A stretch of DNA of 64,000 bases from the NCBI GenBank assembly GCA_020310875.1, contig MU260066.1:99501-163500 (forward strand). Direction: 5' to 3'. Positions 25,171-37,966 of the stretch are shown here, in pieces. This DNA comes from Ceratopteris richardii. Its lineage: Eukaryota; Streptophyta; Polypodiopsida; Polypodiales; Pteridaceae. The notes beneath the pieces are model-generated. The model saw nothing but the letters and a program-made list of their open reading frames with translations. It was not told the DNA's origin and did no database searches. How positions within the stretch are numbered: the first letter of the stretch is position 1; the number at the start of each line of letters is the position of its first letter. A program made the position numbers and the translations under genes.

Positions 25171-25390
25171 ACTCATAAAGAAGGTTTTCTACTTTCAAGT
25201 TTTAATTGGATAAACCGATCAAATGTAAGCATGTTCTTGAAGTAGAACATGATAAGGTTTTTGACTTTTAAGTTCTAAGTTGATAAAATGATGGAATAAA
25301 TACATGTTCTTCAAGTTTTAGAACATGAAGCTCTGGGATTGCCTATAGTATATGTAGCTCAAATTTTCGAGGACCAAAATATTTTCCAAG

Positions 25391-25850
25391 GAGAGAAGAA
25401 TGTAATAAAGTGAGTCTATGATTTAAGGATCTGGCCAGTTCAGACAGATCTAAAAGGACAACGTTTGGTCACTTGTATGAATGATTGAAGATCTTGAGAC
25501 TCGAATTTCTAAAAGGTTGTGTACTCTTGTAACTAAGTGATCTACTTGGCCTAGTGGTTAAGAATCAAGGATGTGAAGGAGGAGTTCTTGGGTTCAAATC
25601 CGATGGGGTACATGGGGAGATTATTTTTCCCAAAGAGCTCTGGAATCTTCTAGAAGCATCCACTTGAGTTAAATCCAGTTAACTAGGACACTTGGTGTAC
25701 ATGCAACTACATGGCTAACACATGGATGCTTAGAATCCACCTACCCAAGAAGGCAGGCCCTTAGAGAGAGCTATATATAGAGGCATATGGATGGGAGGAG
25801 ATTCATTCATTCATGAGCTACTCATGTGGTTATGTCATTGTTGCATCCCC
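25391..25850 (+). repeat. 3' LTR of the chromovirus
   Basis: It starts TGTAATAAAGTGAG right after a purine-rich tract (AAGGAGAGAAGAA) downstream of the chromodomain. It aligns with 2541-2946 and has a TATATATAGA box near 25770. The right end is approximate. Confidence 0.72.
25533..25606 (+). other. tRNA-like Pol III promoter segment in the chromovirus LTR
   Basis: TGGCCTAGTGG fits box A (TRGYNNARNGG) and GGTTCAAATCC fits box B (GGTTCRANYCC) about 34 bp further on, as in a tRNA or SINE head. Both LTR copies carry the segment at the same place, so it is part of the LTR and not a later insertion. Whether Pol III uses it is unknown. Confidence 0.55.
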
Positions 25851-27043
25851 CATCCCCCATAGCCACTCTTTGCCTCATACAAGATCTTTCCTCTCCATAT
25901 TCATGATTTGGAAGTCGATATGGTCAGTATAATCTTGCATCTTGACTTCCAAATTGGATACCATAGTATCCCATATCCTCTTGTCCTTCCCTTGCATCAT
26001 AGATACTATGTATTTATGTGCATTAGGTTGTTGGGGAATCTTTAGCTTCTTAGCCAGAGCATGGTTTATAAAGTTATGAGTAGCTGTGTCATCTATCATG
26101 ACTCACACTCTAGTGTCGTGTACATTACGATGAAGTTTAACCAAGTCATGTGATCCAAATTGAGGTGACCACAATGACTCTGGCAAACACCATCTGTGCT
26201 CAATATCCTTGTGCATGACCTCTACTCCCTTGCAACTAGAGCTGCCATGAATAGGAAGTGTCTGCACTAGGTCGACTGCCTTTTTGCCCTTATCAAGGGC
26301 CGTACTACTCTTTGGTCCTCTCTTCTTTTCTTCCCCCTTCTTGAGTGGAGAGTTCCACTATGAATGGCTAGGAAACAAACAACTAAAGCACAAGTTCTCT
26401 CTATTGGCTCTCTCAAACTACTCAGAAGGTAACCTAAGCCCTTGATATCTTTGTTTCCTGATAAATATTTTGTTTTTTCCCTAGTGACACTTTTTTTCTT
26501 GAACTTGGTCATGCTAAGAGGTTTGAGGGGCTAATTTGTCTCCATAGGATTATAGTGAGGATGATTATGATCCTCATATATCTGAGCATACTTGATTGCC
26601 TCCTCAAACATCTTAGGTGTATTCCTTCTTACCTCTCTCTTGATGGCTTTGTCTAAGCCCCTAACAAACCCTCTTGCTTTTTGAAAGTCATACAATCCTT
26701 GAAGTTTCAAATGATCTCGTTGTAGTGGGATATGTAGATCGTCAAAGGTCTACCTCTCTAAGTGATCCTATCTCACTCATTCTAGTTCCTTTCTTCCTCA
26801 TTCTCAGGAAGAAACTCTTTCAAGAAAAGAGTTTCAAACTGAGTCCAGTCCATAAGGATAGAATTTCCCTCCTTGAGACTCATCCACCACTTATAAGCAC
26901 ATGGGCCAAGCAAGAGACTCACCTCTAGCACACAATACTCAGGTGGGGTGCCCTTCAATTGATGCAAGTCATTCCACTTTTGCAAAAAAGTGTAGACCAC
27001 ATCCTTATTTCTATCACGGTCATCCCCCATAAAAGCAGATGAC
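25850..27043 (-). pseudogene. Gypsy element G: gag and protease half (reversed), split by H
   Basis: On the minus strand a retropepsin-like start (IDDTATHNFINHALAKKL) follows a gag region with a gag-like segment YKWWMSLKEGNSILMDWTQF and FLKEFLP. The matching upstream part continues at 56934, on the far side of element H. Broken repeatedly. Confidence 0.65.
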
Positions 27044-28501
27044 TGTTGAGGGAGAATCAAGTAAAAGGAAGAAAAGAAGAAGACAACGAAAGAAGCTTCA
27101 CTAAAAAGGAATATCTGAAGATATATCTCTGCAAGAAGCCCCGCAGGGGCGCAACACCCATCTCTGCACAGAGCCCCGCAGGGGCACACACACCAAGGAA
27201 AGGACGCAGCCCACAAGGGTGCTTCAACCTCTTGATCTTTGGCAGGTCCAGATCGAAGACTGTAGCACCTTATCCTCACACCTTCCACTGGTGGCGTGCG
27301 TGGCAACCCGACTTATCAAGCAAGACAAATGTATCATGCCCAGAGGATGTAAAACAAGAATTAAGAAGAGGCCGTCAAAACTGAACACCTGTTTTACAAA
27401 CAGGCAAAATTGAGCAAGGGTTGCGTGCAGGGAAAAAAGTGAATAATACAGCAGGGTCCGATGTGTGCAACCAGGACAAATCAGAGGACCACTAAAACGT
27501 AATGCAAGACTGATGAACAGGCAAAATTGACCAAAAAAATGCATGCGGACAACAAAATGAAGACAAGAAGTAAAGCCTGTCAAGGGACGACAGAGACAAA
27601 GAGGGGGAGAGTGTTGCAGAGCTAAAAAGAGCACAAAGCAGAGAAAAAGACGGGTCCCAAAATTTTTTCGATTTGGACACCCAATTTTTGTATTATAACC
27701 CTTCTTGTAATATATTTTCCGTTGTAAATGCACTAGAGGAGTCCTCTAGATGCATCCCTTCAGAAGATTAGAAACTTACTCATGTAAAATAGTAGGATAT
27801 TAGTCTTTTAGTGAATAAAGTGCCGGTCTCTTGTGTGAAAGGACCTTTTTTAGGGCACAAGTATATAAGTCAATTTGTGACTCTTTGTAAAGACTTTTTG
27901 CCATTGTGAGAATAGAGAGCACAGAAATTCGAATTTGTGTCTTCTTCACTCTATATCTTCTTCTTTGTGAGCTTGTGTGCATGCGTATTGCTTAGAAAGA
28001 GTGTTAGGAAGTGTTGCCTATCCATGAAAGTGTTTGTTTGCTGTTGTTGAGGTGTGTGCGAAGTGTAGGAAGTGCTGAAGTGTAGGAAGATTTTCCCGTG
28101 ACTCAGTATTTTGCTCATAATTTGAGGTAGGAGTGTCAAAATTGAGTTTCCACTGCCATTGGATGCGTCTTCTCGAGAGCTTCGAAACGCATATGCTATT
28201 TCCTATATTTGGAGTTCGGAGCTGAGAGAAAAGTCCAATTTACTGACGGCTGCTGCACCAAGTATCGTGACACCATGACTGACAGTTGAAGCTTGTTTGG
28301 ATTAGTTTTTGCCTTGTTTACACTCTTTGAGTAGTTCATTTGCATTGATCATCACTTGATTGCATGTCCTCATACACTCGGCTAGGTTTGTATACTCATC
28401 AGATTGATAATTAAAGCGTGAATCCCCACTATATGCACTTGAGGGGGATTGAGGTATAGTCTCTTTCTCCACAAGTCCCTAAGTTGGTACTTAGGTCAAC
28501 A
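27044..28501 (+). repeat. 5' LTR of element H
   Basis: 1458 bp. It carries two copies of the palindrome GCCCCGCAGGGGC (near 27138 and 27172) and one GTATCGTGACACC near 28262, the motif that is amplified in the leader. A probable TATA-like region and R start lie in the 3' half. Confidence 0.93.
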
Positions 28502-28508
28502 CGTTTTT

Positions 28509-28526
28509 TGGCGCCGTTGCCGGGGA
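28509..28526 (+). other. Primer binding site of element H (tRNA-Asp)
   Basis: TGGCGCCGTTGCCGGGGA is complementary to the 3' end of plant tRNA-Asp and lies 7 bp inside the LTR. tRNA-Asp priming is known in plant Tat/Athila-type gypsy elements. Confidence 0.9.
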
Positions 28527-28839
28527 GTGTCGAATCAAACCGAGGCATTCGTGTGATGGTAAGTAGCTTTCTGTATTGAAGCAAAAGGAGGAGTGGTGAT
28601 TTTCTCTTCTTTGGTAAGTCACTTTCAGCCGCACTTACTACTTCTCATTCTTGGAGTGTGTGTAGTGAGTTGTTAGTTTAGGGAAGTGTGTGGCGTGAGT
28701 GGAATAGGTGCAGTAGGAAGTTAGACTAGATTCCATTCTCTTTTCTCTTTGTTCTTTCAACCTATTAACTAGGAAGAACTTTTCAAAAAAATATAAAAAC
28801 CCAAAAACTTGTCTTTTGTACTTCACATATGCTCAAAGC

Positions 28840-29940
28840 AAGTATCGTGAGATTCTGGGATCGAGTATCGTGGACGAGGAGTTGAGCAATCCGAGCTATG
28901 CAGAGCTAGTCAGGAGGGGTAGAGGGCTAAGATAGAGTCCTAAGGTAAGTTCTTGTATCATTCCCCCAACTTCATTGCATAACTCAAGTTTTTCAGAAGG
29001 AAACGATCTGCGTCAGGTATCGTTTAGGACTTACAGGGGTGAAAAAGTGTGCTTGGAGTGATACAGAGAGTGAAGAGAGGGTAGAAGAACTTGTAAAACA
29101 TCAGTGTGCAATCAAAACTTAAAAAATCTAGCAAAAAATTGAAAAAGGGTCAAGTATCGCTTTCTCCCGCGGTCGAGTATCGCGATACTTAACAAGTATC
29201 GTGATCTCCTGTGGTTGAGTATCGCGATATTTCCCAGATATCGTGTATCGTGCATCTAGCGATCGCGATACCTATCAAAGATCGTGTATCGTGCTGTCAC
29301 CGATCGCGATACCTACCGTGTATCGTGTATCGTGATTTATCGATCGCGATACTTGAGAAGTATCGTGTATCGCATTTGGTCAAGTATCGTGTATCGTCTC
29401 AGGAAAGATCGCGATACTTCAGAAATATCGCATATCGTTTGAGCCAAGTATCGAGTATCGTGTCTTCATAGATCGTGATACTTATCGCCAATCGTGTATC
29501 GTCTTGATCAAAGATCGTGTATCGTGTGGTCCAAGTATCGTCCCTCTGGAGTATCGTGTACTAAGTATCGTTTTCCACTAAGTATCGTGTATCCTGTGGT
29601 CCAAGTATCGAGTATCGTACCTTTTGAAGTATCGTGTATCGTTTAAAATCCAGGTATTGAGTATCGCGGTTTGCAGATCGCGATACTTGAGAAGTATTGT
29701 GTATCGTGATTGTTCAGGTATCAAGTATCGTGGGCATCCAGAGATCGTGTATCGTGGTTTGCAGATCGCGATACTTGATAAGTATCGTGGACATCCAGAG
29801 ATCGTGTATCATTGTAGTTGAAGTATCGAGTATCGTGGACATCCAGAGATCGTGTATCGTGGTCCCTGTTCAAGTATCGTGTATCGTTTGTGATCAAAGG
29901 TCAAGTATCGTGTGACTTTGAAGTCAAGTATCGTGGCTAG
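28840..29940 (+). repeat. GTATCGTGTATCG tandem repeat in the leader of H
   Basis: About 1.1 kb of imperfect repeats built from GTATCGTGTATCG, GATCGCGATACTT and CCAGAGATCGTGTATCG units. ATCGCGAT palindromes make many self-complementary stretches. It lies between the primer site and gag, so it is untranslated leader. Predicted reading frames over it are repeat artefacts. Confidence 0.9.
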
Positions 29941-30039
29941 AAAATTTCATTTTCAGTCAATTCCCAGCCAAAATTTCTTCTGGAATTCTAATCCATAGTG
30001 AAGAGTTCTGGAAGCTAGAGGTTAGTAAGGACTGATCAG

Positions 30040-33000
30040 AGTGGTGGAGTGGATGAACCTGAGATCCGGAAGAACCCTAGGAAGCCAAAGAAGTGTAATC
30101 TCTTATGTAGGTAGTGTAGCCGAACCAAGTAGCCGTTCACATTACTCGGAGACCTCCAGTGAGTCAGAGGAAGAAATTCCCATGGCTTCAGAGGATATGC
30201 AGAACACAGTGCCAATGATGGGCATGATGTCAATTATTGAGGGAGAGTACATGACATCTTTGGAGTACGTGAACACCAACCAAAATGAGATCCCTATTTA
30301 TTGGATGGTCTAAACAGATCAGTGGCCAGACTGAAGAAGGCTTCAGAGGCTTACATAGTGCCTAGGCCAGCAGTCAAGTATGTAGGAGGATTTTACATGG
30401 ACAAAAGAGATATCCAGTATGTTGCCACAGAACACCCAGAAAATATTAATGAACATGGGGAAGAAAACAATGCTTCAAACTTAAATGGAGGAGGGAATGA
30501 AGAGCAAGTAACTACACCTAGAGGGAGATCTACTGTTGCTAGAGTCTGGAGAGGAGACCTGATTCCCCAAGATGACTCCCTAATGGATGTATACTTGATT
30601 AATGGAATGGAGTCTCTCCTGAGAGCCCATTCTTCAATATGGGAAGCTTCCCCTAATCCTGTTACCATCTATGAGTTACAAGATCCTGATTTCCCCACCA
30701 TCATCACATATTTGGACAAGAATCAGAGAAGATATTGGCCCTTAACAGAATTAGAAAGAGGCGAGTTGAAATATCAGAATATTCTAGTGTTCCCCCCTAG
30801 GGACCAAGCCACTACTTCAAGAAACCCACTTGGAACTTCTCATAATGATTCATATCAACAGTCAGGGCAAACTCAACAAACACAACAAACACAAATCCCA
30901 GTCAGACCACATGTGCAGTTTGCAATGCCTACAAATAACCCTAATTACCGACCTCAACCACCTGTTGACCCAAGACATGGAATTCCTGTCCCAGTCAGAC
31001 CACCTGTAGCAAGAGGACCAGGCATACCCATAGGAAGACCAATTTTCCCAGTAATGCCTAGACCGCCTGAAGCAGGGAGAAGATTAAGGCCAATTCAAGT
31101 TGCCAAATGCATGAGAAACCACTACGATGGCTCTAGTGAACCTTACAATCATATAGCCGAATTTAAACAAGTAATCAGAGCCGAACAAGTAGAAGATTTC
31201 TTAATCCAATATGAGTCCTTTGGTCTTACTTTGTCAGACACTGCCTTAGCCTGGTTCCAGCCGTTGGACCCTAATAATTTTCAAAACATGGAACAAGTCT
31301 ATCAAGAAATGATTGAGGAATTCACTAAGTCTAGAATTAAAAACAACTCATCATCTTTGATCCATAGCATTAAGCAAGCCCCTACAGAATCAGTAAGATT
31401 AGCAAAAAGAAGATTCAAACAGTATGTGGACAGATGCCCAGTGGAAGAGAGACCTACCCAAAAGAAAATGGTGTCATTATTTTTGGAAGGATTATTGAAC
31501 GGATCATTAAGATCTCTGGTATATGTAAAGAGAGTTCAAACCTTGCAAGAATGCATGAAGGAATGTATAGACCTAGAAGACAACTTAGCAGAAGATTTGA
31601 AAATACCTCAAGGTAGCATGAAAAGTGAAGATTCAGCCAGTAGCACATCAAACCCTAAAAACAATGTAGAAGAAATAGCCAATTTGGTAGCAAAGAAACT
31701 GAACGTTCAAGGACAGAGGAACTACCCTAGTAACCCCCTAAGAGTGGCCATGCTCAGAAGATGTCTGCAGTGCGGAGGTGATCATCCTTCCCACTTGTGC
31801 ACTAGGGGAGTAGTCCCACCACCTGCCTATGCTTATAATAGACCCACTGTCCCAGGACCTCTACAATATTGCAGTATAGAACAGAGAGAGCAAGGAGGTG
31901 AAACATGGAGGTACCCTACTTATCAGCAGCAGGCACCAGTGCCACGACCATATGCATATCAAGGATACACCCAACCACAACCAGTACTAGGACAACAATC
32001 GCCCCATCCTCAGAACGTTGTCCCAGTCAAGATAGCTCAACCTGAAGAAAACCTAGAGAGAGCAATTGTCCCAGCCTCACCATTGGCTAGTAATGAGCCA
32101 TATGACTCGTCTTACGACCATAGTCAAGGAGCATATCCCAATTATGAAAGTTCTATGATGGAATGTGGACAATTGTACGAACCATATGCCTATGGCATGG
32201 AAGTACCAAGTTCCTATGGATATGAGCAGGACTATGTGTCATTAATGTACACAGCCCCTAGGGCAACCATACCACCATCACCCATGAACGGACCACCTGT
32301 GCCCAGAGGACCATGCTACAGATGTGGAGGTGATCATTATATCAGAGAATGTACATTGCCAAACCCACCACCACCACGAGTCTGGGAAGGTTCCTGTAGT
32401 GATTGTGGTAAGGAACATCTTTTCAAAGATTGTCCCAAGAACCCCAACAAGGTTACATCCAATGTGCAAATCAATGTGATTGAAGTAATCGAATCATCAG
32501 GGAGCGATAAGGAATACACTGTACCATTGAAGGCGATAACAAGAGCCAAAGCTAGAGAGACCCCAGAAAAACCTGAAAAACACAATCAAAGTGACCTAGA
32601 GATGAATACACCCACACCTCAGAGAGTTGAAGACTTGGAAGAGCTTGAGAAGAGTGTTGTAAGTAAACGAACACAAAGATGGAAGAACCGTAGAGATAGG
32701 ATAAAAGAAAAAAAGTTACTGCAGAAGAAGGAAAATGAGAAGAACGAACCAAACCCAAAGGTGGAACAGAAAATTGAAGAAGAGAGCAAAAATGAAAAGT
32801 ATAAAAAAGAAGAGGTAGGATCGGTTTTAGCAAATCCCATGCTTGAAGAATTAGCCATGTGGATTCAGGCATACAAGGCACGAATAAGAGCAAGACCGAC
32901 CATCGAACAACATGAAAGAGAATATCCTAGAGGTGACCTAGAGAAAGAGAGGTTGGAGATCTGCAAAAAATTAATAGAGGTTGCTCAACAGACCTTAGAG

Positions 33001-33650
33001 AAACCTGCATTGCCATTACCCAATACCCGAATTTCCGAAAGAGAATTCCAAGAGTGTGTCATTACTCATGAACACGAAAAACCCGAAGCAAGTAAGACAC
33101 AGAATGGCAATTACTGTGAGGATAAACGAGAAGGATCCATCGTTCCGGAAGTAGAAGGGGAATGGCCTAAAGATTTGTGGGCAAGAGTCCAAGAAGACAG
33201 ATGGAAGAAAGTGGAAGGAATTGAACCGCCCTTTGAAGAACTAGAAGCAGAAGATGGAATCGAGGGTTCAATACCTGAAGTAAATTCAGAAGAAATTTTA
33301 CCAATGGATCCAAGTGACAAAGGAGATGATGGAGTAAAGGCTTTGCCAAATTACACAGGAGAGTACGAACATAATTCAGAATTGTATTGCATTCCCTCAA
33401 TAAGGAAAAAAGAACCGAACCCATCAGTCCAAACATCGGATATCATCCAACACCTTAGAAAGATAAAAATCCCGTGTACCTTAACGTTGGAAGAACTGTT
33501 GAAGGTTAAACCACATATGAAGGAGAAATTGACTAGTCAATTGGAGGTCAGGACGGAAGAAAAAGAGATATCTGATGAAGTAAACACAGTAAAGATCCCA
33601 GTGGATAAAGTAGGAGATTTTAGTGAGGGAGATGAAGGAAACACTTGCCT
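30040..33650 (+). pseudogene. gag region of element H
   Basis: A very long gag-type region (about 1,200 residues). The N-terminal part is shared with fragment C. A retrotransposon-gag domain lies near 31080-31600 (YNHIAEFKQVI, DTALAWFQPLDPNNF, FTKSRIKNN, RFKQYVDRC). Three CX2CX3HX4C zinc knuckles follow: CLQCGGDHPSHLC near 31762, CYRCGGDHYIREC near 32316 and CSDCGKEHLFKDC near 32394, then a long Glu/Lys-rich spacer. Part of a broken element. Confidence 0.88.
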
Positions 33651-33900
33651 TCCAATTACTTATAGGGGTTATACCACCAAAGCCATCTTAGATTCCGGAG
33701 CTGGTGTAGGCATTGCGACTAGAGAAATCTGGGAGAAATGGGGAAAACCAGCTTTAAGACCAACGCGTATGAAGATACAAATGGCAGACGGACACACAGA
33801 AAGACCCTTGGGATTATTGGAACGAGTAGTTTTCACCACATGCGGTGTTGAATTTGAACACACCTTAGCAATATGTTAATTTGAAAGGGCAAGCAATTAT
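33640..33900 (+). pseudogene. Protease of element H
   Basis: Retropepsin motif AILDSGAGVGIATREIW (active DSG) with the second-strand segment LGLLERVVF downstream, placed between gag and RT as usual. Part of a broken element. Confidence 0.8.
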
Positions 33901-34739
33901 GAAATGATACTTGGGAGACCTTTCATGAGACAGCTGAAGGTTGTGCAAGATTGGGGAGAAGATGCAATATACCTACAGCATGAAGGAACCACCACGAGAA
34001 TAAATCTCCACACTTATACATATCAAGATGTTCCCCCCTTACAATGGAATCAAATTCATAAGAAGGAAGACGATCAATCAATTCATAGCATAGGTTCTAG
34101 TGACCAATCTTGGATGAATGAGGACACTCATCTATGGATATGCAAAACTGCCAAAAAGGAAGAGGATAGGAGAAAGGGATGGCAGCAAAGGCAAGGAGTA
34201 GCTAGGTCCGTACAAGATCCAGCTTACATGCCTCAAGTCTTTTTGGATGAAGAGTTTGAACCTCATGGTTGGATGGAGATTTTAGCGACCCTCGATGTAT
34301 GTGTGAACGAAGAAGTAATAACTATGAATGAATGTAGCGATGAGGAAGGATATGACGTTAGTCTATATGTAGTAGTCCTTCAGGAGGCTGAAGAAGGAGA
34401 AGTGATAGAGAAAGAATGGAAGGAGGACTATGAGAACATTGAGATGGAGCAAGAACCAATGGAACCTGAGGAGGAAAATAAAAAAATAAGCGTCACAACT
34501 AACGAAAACAACCAGGAACCTACAGAGGAAGAAGAGATGGAGATAGATAAAGAGGCAGAAGGTGAAGAAAACAGGCCACAAGATCAGTTTGAAGTGCCAG
34601 CCCACTTCAAAAAATATGAAGTAGAAGAGAGAAAAATCGCTATTCAAATGCCAAAAAGAGAAGCACAGTCAGGAATAGCATATGACAACAAAGAACAAAC
34701 CAAGAAGATAGTAGTAACGTTAGAGGAAGGAGAAGAACG

Positions 34740-35680
34740 ATGTACTTTCATAGGACAAGATGTCGCAATGGAGGAGGAACAAGAGTTAATATGCCTCATA
34801 AGGGAATATCGGGATGTCTTTGCCTGGACCTATAAGGACTTGAAAGGAGTAGATCCATCTATATGTGCCCATAGAATTCCCATGACATCCGAAGCCAAAC
34901 CGTCTAAACAAAGACCGTATACATACAATGATGTGTACTCAGCAAAGATAAAGGAAGAGATAGATATATTCTTAGATGCTGGATTCATATATGAGATTGA
35001 GCACACGGAATGGGTGTCACCTTTGGTGGTTGTACCAAAAAAAAATGGGAAGTTAAGAGTGTGCATCAATCTAAAGAAAGTAAATGCTGCGACCATAAGG
35101 GATAGCTACCCATTACCAATTACGGATCATCTGTTGGAAAGAGTGGCAGGGAAGCAGGTTTATAGTTTTTTGGATGGCTTTTCAGGGTATAATCAGGTAG
35201 CCATTGCTCCCGAGGACCAACACAAAATCGCTTTCGCAACCGAATGGGGAGTATACGCCTTTAGAGTCATGCCTTTTGGTCTAACGAATGCCCCAGCCAC
35301 CTTCCAAAGATTGATGTGCCATGTATTCAAAGAATTCTTGAGAAAAAGTATGGAGGTATACGTGGACGATCTATGTACTTATTCAGCTATACGATCAGAG
35401 CACATACCCGAACTAGAAAAGATCTTTGCCAAGTGTCGACAATACCGAGTATGCCTCAACCCAGAAAAATGCGTCTTCATGGTTCGACAAGGAAAAATAT
35501 TAGGACATATTGTCTCTAAAAATGGAATCTCAACTCATGAAGACAAAATCAAAGTAATTCTGGATTTACTAAGACCAAAGACTGCTAAAGAAGTACAAGC
35601 ATTTATGGGACACTGCGGATATTATCGAAGATTTATACATATGTATGCCATAATTGCTAGACCTCTCTATGCACTCTTGA
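34740..35680 (+). pseudogene. Reverse transcriptase of element H
   Basis: Gypsy RT motifs in order: YPLPITDHLLERVAGKQVYS, FLDGFSGYNQVAIAPEDQHK, FRVMPFGLTNAPATFQRLM, catalytic EVYVDDLCTYS, CVFMVRQGKILGHIVSKNGI and VQAFMGHCGYYRRFI. Upstream (33904-34740) is an acidic spacer. Part of a broken element. Confidence 0.93.
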
Positions 35681-35684
35681 CTCA

Positions 35685-36170
35685 ATTTAATTGGACCGAA
35701 GAATGTGAGAAAGCCTTCAATGAGTTAAAGAATCGATTGAGTTCAGCACCAATCCTTCGAGTACCTAACTGGAATAAGCCATTCCACATTCATGTGGATG
35801 CTTCCAAGTTTGCCATTGGTTGCATCTTAGCTCAACCTGCAGATACAGGAAAACTAGACCACCCTATAGCCTATGCCAGTAGACAATTAAATCAAGCAGA
35901 ACGCAATTATACCACCACTGAGAGAGAAGGCCTAGGGATGGTGTACGCAGTGAAAAAGTTCAGGCATTACCTGTTGGCAAACAAATTCAAATTCTTCATT
36001 GATCATCAAGCCCTACTGTACTTAGTCAATAAACCTTGCAATACAGGAAGGCTAGTACGATGGTTCTTATTACTAATGGAATTTGATTTTGAGGTAGTAG
36101 TCAAGAAAGGAAATACCCACGTAAGAGCAGATCACTTATCAAGAATGACCCATGGAGAACCACCTATAGG
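35685..36170 (+). pseudogene. RNase H of element H
   Basis: It carries HIHVDASKFAIGCILAQ, YASRQLNQAERNYTTTEREG, VYAVKKFRHYLL, FFIDHQALLYLV and VRADHLSRM. A second archaeal-type RNase H, known from Tat/Ogre elements, was not seen. Part of a broken element. Confidence 0.9.
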
Positions 36171-36339
36171 AGTACCCGATGATCTGCCAGATACATACCT
36201 TTTTAACTTGGAAGTATGTCCCCAATGGGCAGAAAAGTTGATCCCTATACTCACGCATGGACCTAAAGAGGGGATCACACCAAACCGAACCCAAGACCTA
36301 TGGAAGACTAAAAACCTTCATATCATTGCAGGAAGTTTG

Positions 36340-37595
36340 TATCACCAAGATTCAAGTGGATTGTTAATGAGATGCGTTGAAGAGGAGGAACAGGAAATGT
36401 GGCTTCAAAAAGCACATGTGAATCAATGGGAAACTCATTTGAATGCAAACGAAACATGGCAAACTCTGAAGAGATTAGGCATATATTGGCCGACCATTCA
36501 GAGGGATGCACATAACTTTGTATCAGCCTGCGAAACTTGTCAAGAACAAAATCCAGAAGAGAACTCCACTTTATGCTACTCCACAGCAGCACCAAGATGG
36601 AGCATGCCTCTGGTAAAGTTCTTAAAGACCCAAGAATACCCAGAAGGAGCCACTATAGCAAGGAAACGTGCACTTGTAGAACAGAGCAAGGATTATGCCA
36701 TTATAGGAAAACAACTTTTCAAGCGAGGGAGAGATAATCAATTACGATTGTGCGTTCATGAAGACGAATATCTTGCTGTTTTAGAGATGGCACATACAGG
36801 AGCTGCAGGAGGGCACTTCTCTGCAGATAAAACAACAAAAATGATTCTCTTTGCTGGAATGTGGTGGCCAACTCTACGTCAAGATGCCTTAACATATGTG
36901 CAACGATGTGATATTTGTCAACGAACAAAATATCCAATTAGAAGAGATGAGATGCCACTAAGACCCATGATGAGTGCCAGAGCTTTCACTAAATGGGGAA
37001 TAGACTTCATAGAACCTATTAGCCCCCCAGCGAAAGGATCCCATGCCGAATATATAATTGTGGCCACAGACTATCTGACCAAATGGGTAGAAGCCAAAGC
37101 AACCAAGAAAAATGACGCAAGAACTACGGCCAAATTTCTCTTTGAGAACGTTTTTACTAGATTTGGACTACCGATAGAAATTGTGAGTGATAGAGGTATG
37201 CACTTTGTGAATGAAGTCATAGAAGCCTTACTGAATGAATTCTTGGTAATTCATAAGAAATCAGCACCCTATCACCCACAAGCCAATGGACAAGCCGAAA
37301 GCTTGAATAAAATCTTGTGTACAGTTCTCACAAAAATTGTTAACAATGGTAGATCTGATTGGGATAAGCAATTACATCATGCTTTATGGGCATTTCGAGT
37401 AGCCTACAAAACCGCCATAGGCACTACTCCTTTTAACTTAGTGTATGGAAAAAATGCTATTTTGCCAATTGATTTCTTAATTCCCACTCTCAGAGTAGCA
37501 ACTACTTACGAGTGGACGGGACATGAACTATCAGCTCAATTGGATCAAATAGAAAAGCTTCACGAAACTAGGTTACAAGCAGTAGCAGGCCATTA
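36340..37595 (+). pseudogene. Integrase of element H with two zinc-binding modules
   Basis: Two HHCC-type modules lie in tandem. The first (about 36350-36545) runs LMRCV, H..H, YWPTIQRDAHNFV, CETC. The second (about 36740-36925) runs LRLCV, HTGAAGGH, WWPTLRQDALTYV, CDIC. The core then follows with KWGIDFIEPI, VATDYLTKWVEAK, IVSDRGMHFVNE and YHPQANGQAESLNK. The DNA transposon interrupts the C-terminal end, which resumes after 49956. Part of a broken element. Confidence 0.88.
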
Positions 37596-37625
37596 GGGCG
37601 AAAAACGGCCGAAAAGGGGCTGTTT
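37596..37625 (+). repeat. Left terminal inverted repeat of the DNA transposon
   Basis: GGGCGAAAAACGGCCGAAAA followed by GGGGCTG. The first 15 bp are identical to the right end in inverse orientation. Confidence 0.88.
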
Positions 37626-37966
37626 GCTAATGAGAGATTAAGGAAATTGACAAATAGCGTCTTTCCACGTGTACAAGAATATAACATTGTTGTCTCTTTT
37701 AACCGTATGGAGAATTTCTTTTTTTAATACAATTTTCTTTCAAAGCGCCGCTAAAGTGATGAAGAGTCTCGTATTCAGTGTACAATTTTTCGGTTTGATG
37801 CAAAAAAAGATACTTTTGCTCACTACACAAAGCATATTCTCGAATTTCCAAGAAGGAATTGATTTTTGAAGATACGAAATATTTTTGGGTTCACAAAATG
37901 TCATGATCATTCAACGACAGGGTTAACATCAAATCAAAAGTTTCCACGTGTACAAAGCTTTTTTTC

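Noticed and set aside
27046-27733. Open frames in the LTR of H (also at 55366-56158)
   Set aside because: They are LTR shadows present in both LTRs, with no protein features and no conserved start.
29211-29915. Short open frames rich in YRVS and SIV repeats
   Set aside because: They are translations of the GTATCG leader repeat in several frames and on both strands.
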